Below, in pieces: positions 8,156 through 14,714 of a stretch of DNA of 22,601 nucleotides. How positions within the stretch are numbered: the first letter of the stretch is position 1; each line of letters starts with the position of its first letter. A program made the translations under genes and the position numbers. The stretch comes from a virus. The DNA is taken from positions 1 to 22,601 of IMG/VR virus record IMGVR_UViG_3300042291_001110. The stretch is one strand, 5' to 3'. The notes below the pieces were generated by a model. The model did no database searches, was not told the DNA's origin, and saw nothing but the letters and a program-made list of their open reading frames with translations.

Positions 8156-8517
8156 TTGCCGTGCATTTTTAATATTTCTTCAGCAGCAGCTTTTGCTTTT
8201 TTGGCCAATTCAACTTCACGCTTTTCTTCCGGATTATTCATGTCTGTTTCATCATGTTCTTCATTCATTCCCTTATTTTCCCAAGCAGCCCACATTTCAC
8301 AAACACGCTGATTACCTTCGTTTTTAGCATTGTGCATCTTCCACATTGTAGCATAAGCTTTTTGTGGAACATCTTTATACTGTGCCAATAGTTTCTTTTC
8401 AAGAGCAGCTGGAAAATTTGGTGGAGCAGATTCCTGTATATTAGTTTCGGCAACTCCCAATCCAATTGCTTCTTTTACTATTTGTCTTACTAATTGTTTC
8501 AATTGAGCTTTATTCAT
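8152..8517 (-). CDS. Small helical protein with MNKAQLKQL leader, first gene of cluster
   Basis: This 121-residue protein opens MNKAQLKQLVRQIVKEA, a variant of the MKKSEL leader. It continues with a helical domain containing LEKKLLAQYKDVPQKAYATMW and then CEMWAAWENK, and ends in an acidic then Lys/Ala-rich helix. It is the first gene of the tightly packed set running to 5455 and overlaps the next gene by four bases (ATGA). The start at 8517 is an ATG about 110 bases downstream of the probable start site of a sigma70-like promoter. Two AT-rich elements sit at 8542-8556, just upstream. The function is unknown. Confidence 0.75.
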   Translation of the reverse strand: MNKAQLKQLVRQIVKEAIGLGVAETNIQESAPPNFPAALEKKLLAQYKDVPQKAYATMWKMHNAKNEGNQRVCEMWAAWENKGMNEEHDETDMNNPEEKREVELAKKAKAAAEEILKMHGK

Positions 8518-8541
8518 AGATTTTCTATTCTTATTATTAAG

Positions 8542-8556
8542 TATATATAAATATCA
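8542..8556 (-). promoter_or_regulatory. AT-rich late-promoter-like element
   Basis: The minus strand reads TGATATTTATATATA here, combining two recurring motifs of this window: TGATATTTATA (also at 150-160, 3568-3578 and 14707-14717) and TTATATATA (also at 5431, 18663, 19074 and 21039). It lies 25 bases upstream of the ATG at 8517, a suitable distance for a late promoter resembling T4 TATAAATA. This is a pattern-based suggestion only. Confidence 0.35.
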
Positions 8557-8633
8557 ATAAGTTTATAAAAAAAGTGTAACTAAGTTATACAGTGTTTGCA
8601 TCTACTGTGTGATTTGTGATGCTTATAAGCAAG

Positions 8634-8663
8634 ATTGTATAGTCGGATATATACAGATGTCAA
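8634..8663 (-). promoter_or_regulatory. Sigma70-like promoter for the 8517-5455 cluster
   Basis: On the minus strand a perfect -35 box TTGACA (8663-8658) is followed after 18 bases by a -10 box TACAAT (8639-8634). Transcription would start near 8627 and enter the gene at 8517. It lies just past the stop codon of the large endonuclease, so it restarts transcription of the cluster independently of that insertion. Confidence 0.55.
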
Positions 8664-8688
8664 GAACAAAATGCTCAATGACATGTTC

Positions 8689-10395
8689 TTATAACAGATT
8701 CATCTCGTATTTGAGATTACCACAGTCCCAAATACGATTATATCCATTATTTTGCATATTCTGCCATTCTGTTAAAATAGCATCAAATTTAGGTAATTTT
8801 GATTTTAGTACCTGTTTTCTGAACCCAAATCTATGATATTTATTATAATAACCATTTTTAAAATACCAATAATTTGGAGGAGATATATGCGCCAATTTCA
8901 TTCCTATTGAACTGTATATATTTTTTTGTATATATGTGAACCTACGATCTGCATAACTTATTATTTTTTTAGGGTTATGTTCGGATATAAACACTTTTAA
9001 AAACTTTGAAACAATTCCAACTATAGAAACAGAGGTTGCAAATCTAACCAATTCGTATGTATCCTTGTTGGGGTTTTTGATTCCAAGTGCAGCTCGCTCT
9101 TTTCCAAATGTAATAACTGCCACCAATTCTTTATTATAAAAAGCACCATATCTCACAGATGATATATCTTTTCCTTGTATATGATGTACATCAAGAAATT
9201 TATCTTTTTCAACATTTGATATTTCTGATATTATCAATTCTCGCGCACCTATTCTTTTTTCATATATAAAATGAGAACGCAATTTTTGTTTTACTATTTC
9301 TTTTTTGTTCTTCCACTCGTCCTCAAATATATGAATTAGATGTATATCATTATACTCACACTCTTCAGTTTTGAGCAAATGATATTTTTTTGATTTTCCA
9401 GCCATCTCTGAATGCCAATATAATCCGTTAAATTCAATAGCGATTTTCTTTGATGGAATGTATATATCAAGCTCCAACCCAGATGGTAAAATATCTTTAC
9501 TATTTTCAACTATAGATTCGTTGGTGATAGATTTTATATACTCTACTATTTCTTTTTCTGCAATAGATGTTTTTTCATATTCTATCGGATTGCACTTTAA
9601 GCAGCGAGGAAGATGCCCACCGTCTATATGGTCTGAAAATATATCATTGCATGACTTGCATTGAAATTTATACAAATTTATTCTATCTGTGTTGATATAT
9701 TCTTCCTTTGTAAATAACGGAATATACCCAACATTTAATTTGTGTTCATTCAGCAATATATCGTAAAAAGCGTCAATAAATTTTTTACGTTTTGCTTCTT
9801 TGACGTGCAACATTTTACTTGGATGCTCCGCACCATATTTATCAAGATTTGTTTGCTTTATCTTTTTCCTGATATCAGACGATTGAAATGGATTTTCTAC
9901 ACCATTATTAATCAAGCAAGTTTTTTTCTTTTTATCTTTTACATCACTTCGTTGAGATACATGTTCCACTCCATACAATTTAATATTGTGCGATTTTGTT
10001 TTTTCTATCACCTCATTTGACTGAAATGCCCAGTCTACGCCAAACTTTTCTTGATTTGTTTGTTGTATCTTTTTTAATACTTGTTCACTTTTTGATGCAT
10101 TATCTACTCCATATCTACTTAAACAAGTAACTTTGGCTTTTTCCGAATTTACATATGTTTCGTTACCATACTTTTCCAACTTTGTCTTTTTAATCTTGGC
10201 AATTCTCGTTGGATTTCTTGCCACATATATGCCACTGCATTTAGCAGAACAAGTTTTTTGATCACGCTTTATCAGCGACCAGAACGACGTGTTGCAAATT
10301 TTGCAATTTGTTTCTTGCCAAAATTTTAAATTTTTTTGCACACATATAGTATGGTCATTTTTGCTATCATTGTCAATTTCTATATTTTTGTTCAT
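8689..10395 (-). CDS. Free-standing homing endonuclease, Vsr/PD-(D/E)XK-like, with KYG repeats
   Basis: The 568-residue protein has an N-terminal zinc finger (C31, C34, C49, C53). Five or six repeats of the K-YGVEN-xx-QS type follow (~70-200), and then a second cysteine cluster (C246, C249, C265, C268). A nuclease core carries D310 (ELDIYIP), E321 (AIEFNG) and H328 (LYWH), continuing to IHLIHIFEDEW. This resembles the Vsr/EDxHD group of phage homing endonucleases. The C-terminal ~190 residues (VRYGAFYNKELVAVITFG, SYADRRF, RIWDCG) form a separate domain, possibly GNAT-like by pattern. The repeats are probably DNA-binding. It is a paralogue of the plus-strand gene at 11084. It starts one base beyond the tail-tube terminator hairpin, whose stem holds the only RBS-like sequence (AGAG). 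It probably cuts phage DNA to spread itself. Confidence 0.82.
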   Translation of the reverse strand: MNKNIEIDNDSKNDHTICVQKNLKFWQETNCKICNTSFWSLIKRDQKTCSAKCSGIYVARNPTRIAKIKKTKLEKYGNETYVNSEKAKVTCLSRYGVDNASKSEQVLKKIQQTNQEKFGVDWAFQSNEVIEKTKSHNIKLYGVEHVSQRSDVKDKKKKTCLINNGVENPFQSSDIRKKIKQTNLDKYGAEHPSKMLHVKEAKRKKFIDAFYDILLNEHKLNVGYIPLFTKEEYINTDRINLYKFQCKSCNDIFSDHIDGGHLPRCLKCNPIEYEKTSIAEKEIVEYIKSITNESIVENSKDILPSGLELDIYIPSKKIAIEFNGLYWHSEMAGKSKKYHLLKTEECEYNDIHLIHIFEDEWKNKKEIVKQKLRSHFIYEKRIGARELIISEISNVEKDKFLDVHHIQGKDISSVRYGAFYNKELVAVITFGKERAALGIKNPNKDTYELVRFATSVSIVGIVSKFLKVFISEHNPKKIISYADRRFTYIQKNIYSSIGMKLAHISPPNYWYFKNGYYNKYHRFGFRKQVLKSKLPKFDAILTEWQNMQNNGYNRIWDCGNLKYEMNLL

Positions 10396-10398
10396 AAA

Positions 10399-10431
10399 AA
10401 ATCTCTGTGCGTATAAATAGCACAGAGATTT
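10399..10431 (-). terminator. Tail-tube terminator overlapping the endonuclease translation start
   Basis: A perfect 12-bp stem (10399-10410 with 10420-10431; minus-strand AAATCTCTGTGC pairing with GCACAGAGATTT) encloses a 9-base loop and runs into a short T tract on the minus strand. It lies 29 bases after the tail-tube stop. The T tract ends at the ATG of the next gene (10395), and the AGAG that could serve as its RBS is inside the stem. It can therefore terminate tube transcripts and also block endonuclease translation from read-through RNA. Confidence 0.75.
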
Positions 10432-10460
10432 GCGAAAGCGTGACCGCTTGAGATGTTATA

Positions 10461-10955
10461 TCAATATTGTAAAATCGCGTAGTCGTAGGTCAGCGTCATG
10501 CTAATGGTCAATGCTTCGTTTGCACTCCAATCCAAACCAGCACCATTGAAATCAACGGTGGATGGAAAGCACCCTTTCAGTTGCCATTGTTCAACTTTGT
10601 CACCTACTGGTCCAAGAACGTCGATGCTAACATCTTTTTTGTAAAAATCAGCATATCCGTTACGACCTGTGACAGATTCATGAGCCAAACGAACCCACTC
10701 CATACATGCTTGAGCAGCGGATGGAACGATTGGGTCATATAAAGAAATTTGAATGTCTTGCCATTCGCTCTTGCCCTTCAGTTTGCGATATGTGTTGATG
10801 TGGTCAAGTTTGATTGTTCCATTTGTGATGCTTGGACGAGCAGCAGCTTTGATAAGATATGCTGGAATGCCGTCGATGTTCATGATAAAACGGTTCTGAA
10901 CTTTAGGTTCAAAACTCGTAAAGAATATTTCATTTGCGCTTAATAGTTCTGCCAT
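10461..10955 (-). CDS. Tail tube protein (T4 gp19-like)
   Basis: This 164-residue protein has the size and pattern of the T4 gp19 tail tube family, which stacks as hexamers to form the inner tube under the sheath. Recognisable segments are NRFIMNIDGIPAYLIKAAARP near the N-terminus (the common F-V-x-I-x-G start of the tube fold), INTYRKLKGKSEWQDIQISLYDP in the middle, and a C-terminal set of beta strands with SANEALTISMTLTYDYA. The ATG is preceded by CGGAG with a 10-base gap, one of only two strong Shine-Dalgarno sequences in the window, fitting very high expression. A terminator follows. In T4 this gene adjoins the sheath gene. Here about 4.7 kb of other genes separates them, and endonuclease genes flank it on both sides. 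Confidence 0.93.
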   Translation of the reverse strand: MAELLSANEIFFTSFEPKVQNRFIMNIDGIPAYLIKAAARPSITNGTIKLDHINTYRKLKGKSEWQDIQISLYDPIVPSAAQACMEWVRLAHESVTGRNGYADFYKKDVSIDVLGPVGDKVEQWQLKGCFPSTVDFNGAGLDWSANEALTISMTLTYDYAILQY

Positions 10956-10965
10956 AATTATGTTT

Positions 10966-10970
10966 CTCCG
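10966..10970 (-). promoter_or_regulatory. Strong Shine-Dalgarno of the tail tube gene
   Basis: The minus strand reads CGGAG, 10 bases before the ATG at 10955. The arrangement GGAGAAA then ATG at the same spacing is repeated at the sheath gene and is absent from nearly all other genes here. Confidence 0.75.
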
Positions 10971-11032
10971 ATTGATTGTTTGCTGTGAGTTTTCACTAAT
11001 AATAAATAAACAACTGTCAATGAAATATTTTC

Positions 11033-11061
11033 TTTACATATAAGATATATAATACTATACT
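11033..11061 (+). promoter_or_regulatory. Sigma70-like promoter of the plus-strand arm
   Basis: A -35 box TTTACA (11033-11038) and -10 box TATACT (11056-11061) are separated by exactly 17 bases. The start would fall near 11068, giving a short leader before the ATG at 11084. The promoter points away from the tail tube gene, so the plus-strand arm can be transcribed by host polymerase independently of late transcription. Confidence 0.6.
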
Positions 11062-11083
11062 GCATACGAACTCAAATACACTT

Positions 11084-12607
11084 ATGGCAAGACCCAAGAA
11101 AAATCCAATACACACAAACATGCTTTGCAAGACATGCCAAATGGATTTTCAAGTGAAATGGGTCAAACGAAATATACAAAAATATTGCTGTAAGTCATGT
11201 GCCAACAAAGACCCAGAGGTTTTATCAAAAATGAGGCAATCTCAAAAGCAAACTTCGTTGCTAAAATATGGTGTGGAACATCCTATGCAGACAGCAAGTG
11301 TTGTAGAAAACCTCAAGATTAGTATGAAAGCAAAGTATGGCAAAGAGTTTGCTCAACAAGTAAAATCTATCAACGACAAGTCCAAGCGAACCAACATGAT
11401 AAACTATGGAGTTGAAAATATTTTACAGAAAAACAGTCCATTACGAGAAAAGATAATAGATGGTTGGATGAAAAAATATGGAGTGGATAATCCTGGTAAA
11501 TCTCGTGAAGTTATAGATCGCAGAAGTAAAGTAAAACAAGAAAATCATTATGAAAAACTTTGTGTATATTTTAATGATCAAAAAATAGAATGGTTGATAC
11601 AACCAGAAGAATATGATGGTTATCATTTTTCCAAGAAATATAACTTTAAGTGCAAGAAATGCAATGGCGGATTTGATTCTACTGTATATGTTCCAACAGA
11701 CGTATTTTGTGAATTGTGTCATCCTGAAAAGAAAATCACTGCCGAAACATCATTGCACGAGTTTTTGGTGTCTGAACTAAATGGAAAAACTGTGTCAAGA
11801 CATAACCGAACTATATTAGAAGGCAAAGAACTTGATTTTTATATACCAGAATTAAACTTTGCTATTGAATATAATGGTTTATATTGGCACAGAGAAGGTC
11901 AAACAAGAATGAGTAAAAACTATCATTTGGATAAAACAACAAAATGTGCAGAGAAAAATATACGATTGATTCATATATTTGAGAATGAATGGAAGCATAA
12001 AACAAATATTGTTAAATCTATTATTCGCCAAAGTTTGGGCGGTTCAATGGCTAAAATATATGGCAGAGACTGTGAAATCAAAAAAGTTGATAAAAACAGC
12101 AAGCGAGATTTCTTGAATAATTGTCATATACAAGGTGATGATCGTTGCAGTGTTGCTTATGGATTATACTATAAAGATTCTCTTGTGAGTATTATGACAT
12201 TTTGTAAGAGTAGATTTGATAAGAAAATAGAATGGGAAATATCAAGATTTTGCAATTCACTCAATACACGAATACTTGGCGGTGCTAGTAAATTATTCAG
12301 TGTATTTTTAGAAGATTATAAACCAAATAGCGTGGTAAGTTATTCTGATAGACGATTTTTTACAGGAGATATATATAATAGACTTGGCATGGAGTTTGCT
12401 GGAAATACTGCACAAGGATATCATTATGTATCGCCGGATTTTAGCACATTATTCAATCGCCAGATGTTTCAAAAATCCAAACTAAAGAAAAAATTACAAA
12501 AATTTGATGAGTCATTGTCTGAATGGGAAAATATGAAAGTTAATGGATTTGATAGAATATGGGACTGCGGTCATACCAAATGGATTTACAAACCCAAAAC
12601 AGTTTGA
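11084..12607 (+). CDS. Free-standing homing endonuclease, Vsr/PD-(D/E)XK-like
   Basis: The 507-residue protein parallels the 568-residue endonuclease on the other side of the tail tube. It begins with an AT-hook-like RPKK. A zinc finger (C15, C18, C35/C36, C39) and KYGVEHP/NYGVEN/KYGVDNP repeats (~60-140) follow. A second cysteine set is at C190, C193, C209 and C212. The nuclease core shows D251 (ELDFYIP), E262 (AIEYNG) and H269 (LYWH), then IRLIHIFENEW. The shared C-terminal domain carries VAYGLYYKDSLVSIMTF, SYSDRRF and GFDRIWDCG. It is the first gene of a plus-strand arm with its own sigma70-like promoter, opposite to surrounding virion genes. No Shine-Dalgarno sequence precedes the ATG. 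A role in spreading itself by cutting phage genomes that lack it is expected from the family, not shown. Confidence 0.82.
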   Translation: MARPKKNPIHTNMLCKTCQMDFQVKWVKRNIQKYCCKSCANKDPEVLSKMRQSQKQTSLLKYGVEHPMQTASVVENLKISMKAKYGKEFAQQVKSINDKSKRTNMINYGVENILQKNSPLREKIIDGWMKKYGVDNPGKSREVIDRRSKVKQENHYEKLCVYFNDQKIEWLIQPEEYDGYHFSKKYNFKCKKCNGGFDSTVYVPTDVFCELCHPEKKITAETSLHEFLVSELNGKTVSRHNRTILEGKELDFYIPELNFAIEYNGLYWHREGQTRMSKNYHLDKTTKCAEKNIRLIHIFENEWKHKTNIVKSIIRQSLGGSMAKIYGRDCEIKKVDKNSKRDFLNNCHIQGDDRCSVAYGLYYKDSLVSIMTFCKSRFDKKIEWEISRFCNSLNTRILGGASKLFSVFLEDYKPNSVVSYSDRRFFTGDIYNRLGMEFAGNTAQGYHYVSPDFSTLFNRQMFQKSKLKKKLQKFDESLSEWENMKVNGFDRIWDCGHTKWIYKPKTV

Positions 12608-12637
12608 CATTTCATGATTTATGAATAGCGTGCATAT

Positions 12638-13069
12638 ATGACTATATTCAATATAGAAAAATCTTTCACAGAAAAAGCCAAGCGTCGTTGGAATAAAATC
12701 TTTATTGCTGTAGATGTGCATGATGTTATATTAGAAGCTAAATATAATCTAAATAATGCTGGTGCGGGTTATATGCCAAATGCAATCAAAGTATTGCAGC
12801 AATGGAGCAAGCGTGAAGATATATCTCTGATATTATGGACAAGTAGTCATGTCTTACCTGCCAGTAAAGTGTTGGATAATCTTGAAAAACATAATGTATA
12901 TTTCAAGCATGTAAATTGCAATCCAGAATGTCCAAACGACGCATTGTGCGACTTTAGCAAAAAGTTTTATACCAATGTGATTTTAGATGATAAAGCCGGA
13001 TTTGAAGGCGATAAAGATTGGTTCCTTATTGAAAAAGAATTGAAGCGAATTGGAGAATGGAAAGAATAA
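12638..13069 (+). CDS. HAD-like phosphatase family protein with altered motif I
   Basis: The 143-residue product has the order of motifs of a small HAD hydrolase. Strand 1 is IFIAVDVHDVI (D26), motif II is LILWTSS (T68/S69), and motif IV is NVILDDKAGF (D117, D118). There is no large cap domain. In motif I the usual D-x-D is D26-V-H28-D29, so the second, acid-base aspartate is replaced by His unless D29 substitutes. Catalysis may be altered or lost. A short cysteine-containing segment (C94, C98, C104) precedes motif IV. It follows the endonuclease by 30 bases on the same strand and may share its promoter. The substrate is unknown. It is only distantly like the other HAD protein at 14142. Confidence 0.65.
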   Translation: MTIFNIEKSFTEKAKRRWNKIFIAVDVHDVILEAKYNLNNAGAGYMPNAIKVLQQWSKREDISLILWTSSHVLPASKVLDNLEKHNVYFKHVNCNPECPNDALCDFSKKFYTNVILDDKAGFEGDKDWFLIEKELKRIGEWKE

Positions 13070-13085
13070 TTTAATATAGTACAAA

Positions 13086-13120
13086 TAGTGTTGACTATAT
13101 CATCCAATACGATAACACTA
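13086..13120. promoter_or_regulatory. Inverted repeat upstream of the EF-hand gene
   Basis: TAGTGTT (13086-13092) and AACACTA (13114-13120) form a 7-bp inverted repeat with a 21-base gap in the 75-base intergenic region before the EF-hand gene. The left arm overlaps a -35-like TTGACT. The -10 candidates 16-17 bases away are poor, so an operator or promoter role is only possible. Confidence 0.25.
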
Positions 13121-13144
13121 CTTATTGTCAACTAATAACGGTTG

Positions 13145-13378
13145 ATGCAACAAAAGAAAAATATGAAAAAGTATATCCTATTAGCACTAGTATCAGTATT
13201 GTCAGTTGTAGCCGCAGAACAGAAAGAACGCCCGCCACTGACCGATGCGCAAAAAGCAATCGTTGCCAAGTATGATACCAACAAGGATGGTAAGTTGGAC
13301 AAAGAAGAACGAGCAAAGATTACCCCAGAAGATGCAGCAAAGTTGCCGCCTCCTCCCGCTGGTAAAAAGAAGCAATAA
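13145..13378 (+). CDS. Small secreted single EF-hand protein
   Basis: This 77-residue protein has a Sec-type signal peptide: MKKYILLALVSVLSVVAA, with likely cleavage near A24. The mature part carries one canonical calcium-binding EF-hand loop, DTNKDGKLDKEE (residues 44-55), with ligands D44, N46, D48, K50 (backbone), D52 and E55. A Pro-rich KLPPPPAGKKK tail follows. ATG 13145 is used here; ATG 13163 gives the same signal peptide with a shorter n-region and is equally plausible. The composition resembles small secreted EF-hand proteins of bacteria rather than phage virion proteins, so it may be host-derived. It has a strong terminator right after it and could be a moron-type gene acting in the periplasm or outside the cell. 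No function can be assigned. Confidence 0.7.
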   Translation: MQQKKNMKKYILLALVSVLSVVAAEQKERPPLTDAQKAIVAKYDTNKDGKLDKEERAKITPEDAAKLPPPPAGKKKQ

Positions 13379-13408
13379 GTTCGTGAAGAAATAATTCACT
13401 TAAAAAAG

Positions 13409-13430
13409 AAGCCCCGAGAAATCGGGGCTT
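13409..13430. terminator. Bidirectional terminator between convergent arms
   Basis: AAGCCCCGA (13409-13417) and TCGGGGCTT (13422-13430) form a perfect 9-bp GC-rich stem closed by a GAAA tetraloop. On the plus strand TTTG follows and the stem can extend by A-T pairs. On the minus strand a TTCTTTTTTA tract follows. It lies between the convergent EF-hand gene (+) and nucleotidyltransferase gene (-), so it can stop transcription from both sides. Confidence 0.85.
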
Positions 13431-13434
13431 TTTG

Positions 13435-14145
13435 TTATGAAATTTCTTTGACGCTCATTTTTTTATCATAGTTCTTGGCTATATTATCTTTGATTTTATC
13501 CAAATATCCATATGCACGAATAATCTTGAATACTATATTTTCTTCACTCAACTCGCCACCTTTGTCCAACCCAGATTGACGATACTTATAAAGCTTGTCC
13601 AACAGACTCTTTAGAGCAGTTTCATCATGTTTTGACAATAGTGTTGTTATTTTCTTCTTGTATTCTTTATACTTCTTTTTTATAAGTTCTTTGTTGAAAG
13701 TTGGACTTTCTTTAACAGGTTCTTGAATCCAATCATTTTTCAACACACTATATGAACTGGCTGAAGTAGGTACATGCGCTGTGTCTTGAACATATATTTC
13801 AACATCATGACCTTTCATGGTTATGTTGTGCTTGTTGTTCCAACCCACTTTTATAGCATCAAATAATGTTTGAGCATCATCTGCTGTCATATCTAAATCT
13901 TTAAAATCTGTGACAACATGCAAGTCAATATCACTATAATCTGTCCAATTATAATTGGTGATGCTGCCAATGATAACAATATCATGTATCTTTATATCTA
14001 TATTATTTTCTGTCTTGAGATTGTTTACAAAATCTTTTGCAATCTGATATAATCCTTTGCGCACTATATTATCAAGTTTGGCACCATCTTCATTGATGTT
14101 CCAAAGTTTTGGACAAAGAGTATCTCTGTATAAAGGATATTTCAT
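13435..14145 (-). CDS. Nucleotidyltransferase (MNT-like, pol-beta fold)
   Basis: The 236-residue protein has the signature of small nucleotidyltransferases: IIGSITNYNWTDYSDIDLHVV, giving G60-S61 followed by D72-x-D74. A third acidic candidate is E116 in HDVEIYVQD. These residues would bind two metals and transfer a nucleotide from an NTP to an unknown target. The C-terminal ~90 residues are Lys-rich and helical, perhaps for nucleic-acid or protein binding. Its ATG overlaps the stop of the upstream HAD gene by four bases (ATGA), so the two enzymes are translationally coupled and probably act together. Its stop is next to the bidirectional terminator, so it ends the minus arm of the island. Possible roles include RNA end modification or antitoxin-like AMPylation. 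Neither is shown by the sequence. Confidence 0.75.
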   Translation of the reverse strand: MKYPLYRDTLCPKLWNINEDGAKLDNIVRKGLYQIAKDFVNNLKTENNIDIKIHDIVIIGSITNYNWTDYSDIDLHVVTDFKDLDMTADDAQTLFDAIKVGWNNKHNITMKGHDVEIYVQDTAHVPTSASSYSVLKNDWIQEPVKESPTFNKELIKKKYKEYKKKITTLLSKHDETALKSLLDKLYKYRQSGLDKGGELSEENIVFKIIRAYGYLDKIKDNIAKNYDKKMSVKEIS

Positions 14146-14702
14146 TCGATCACAAATGGTTGTAATTTTTTGATACTACTTGAAGCGTCGGTGTGATGAA
14201 TAGCAATACGATGCAATGCAACATTGTCCCAAACATTTATGTTCTTTTGAGTATCATCTAGCAACACGTGAGTAACACGACCGGTCGTTTTTAGAATATA
14301 TTCCGGTTTCTTTGAACCAGCAGACGCAATAATAACTTTCACAGTTGGATCAATATGCTTGCGAATCCATGCAGTTTTTTGTTGAACAATGCTGCTGCCT
14401 TGACCTGCACTCAAAATAACCGGCAGTGGGTTCTTGAAGTTCTCTTTGATAAAATCCCAAAGAATTTTAGCATCTGGAGTCGGTTTCAAATCAATCCAAA
14501 AATTTGGCTTGCTTGCAATTAATTTCCAAAATGAACTCTTTCCGTTCTTTTCTTCATATTCTTTTGGAGCCAATCCATCTGAAAGTTCCTTAAATCCAGC
14601 GTCCATATCAACCAAAACTCCATCCATGTCGCAGTATAATTGAACTTGCAGAGCACTTTTTTCTTCTTCTTCCTTCAATAGATCTTTTAACAATATATGC
14701 AT
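14142..14702 (-). CDS. HAD-family 5'-nucleotidase-like phosphatase
   Basis: The 186-residue protein carries intact HAD motifs. Motif I is YCDMDGVLVDMD with nucleophile D25 and acid-base D27. Motif II is PVILSAGQG with S98. A motif III lysine lies in SKKPEYIL (K131/K132). Motif IV is THVLLDDTQKN with D149/D150. Size and pattern fit the 5'(3')-deoxyribonucleotidase-like HAD group found in many phages, but a polynucleotide 3'-phosphatase role cannot be excluded. A charged N-terminal segment (LLKDLLKEEEEK) precedes the fold and weakly recalls the leaders of the 6443-8517 genes. The gene starts 12 bases after the Vsr-like endonuclease and overlaps the nucleotidyltransferase. The element TGATATTTATA lies only 4 bases before its ATG, and there is no Shine-Dalgarno sequence. 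Confidence 0.75.
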   Translation of the reverse strand: MHILLKDLLKEEEEKSALQVQLYCDMDGVLVDMDAGFKELSDGLAPKEYEEKNGKSSFWKLIASKPNFWIDLKPTPDAKILWDFIKENFKNPLPVILSAGQGSSIVQQKTAWIRKHIDPTVKVIIASAGSKKPEYILKTTGRVTHVLLDDTQKNINVWDNVALHRIAIHHTDASSSIKKLQPFVIE

Positions 14703-14714
14703 ATACTATAAATA

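Noticed and set aside
8662-8690. AAGAACA/TGTTCTT hairpin at the end of the 568-residue endonuclease gene
   Set aside because: Only 7 bp, a 15-base loop and no T tract, and it overlaps the -35 box of the promoter; not a convincing terminator.
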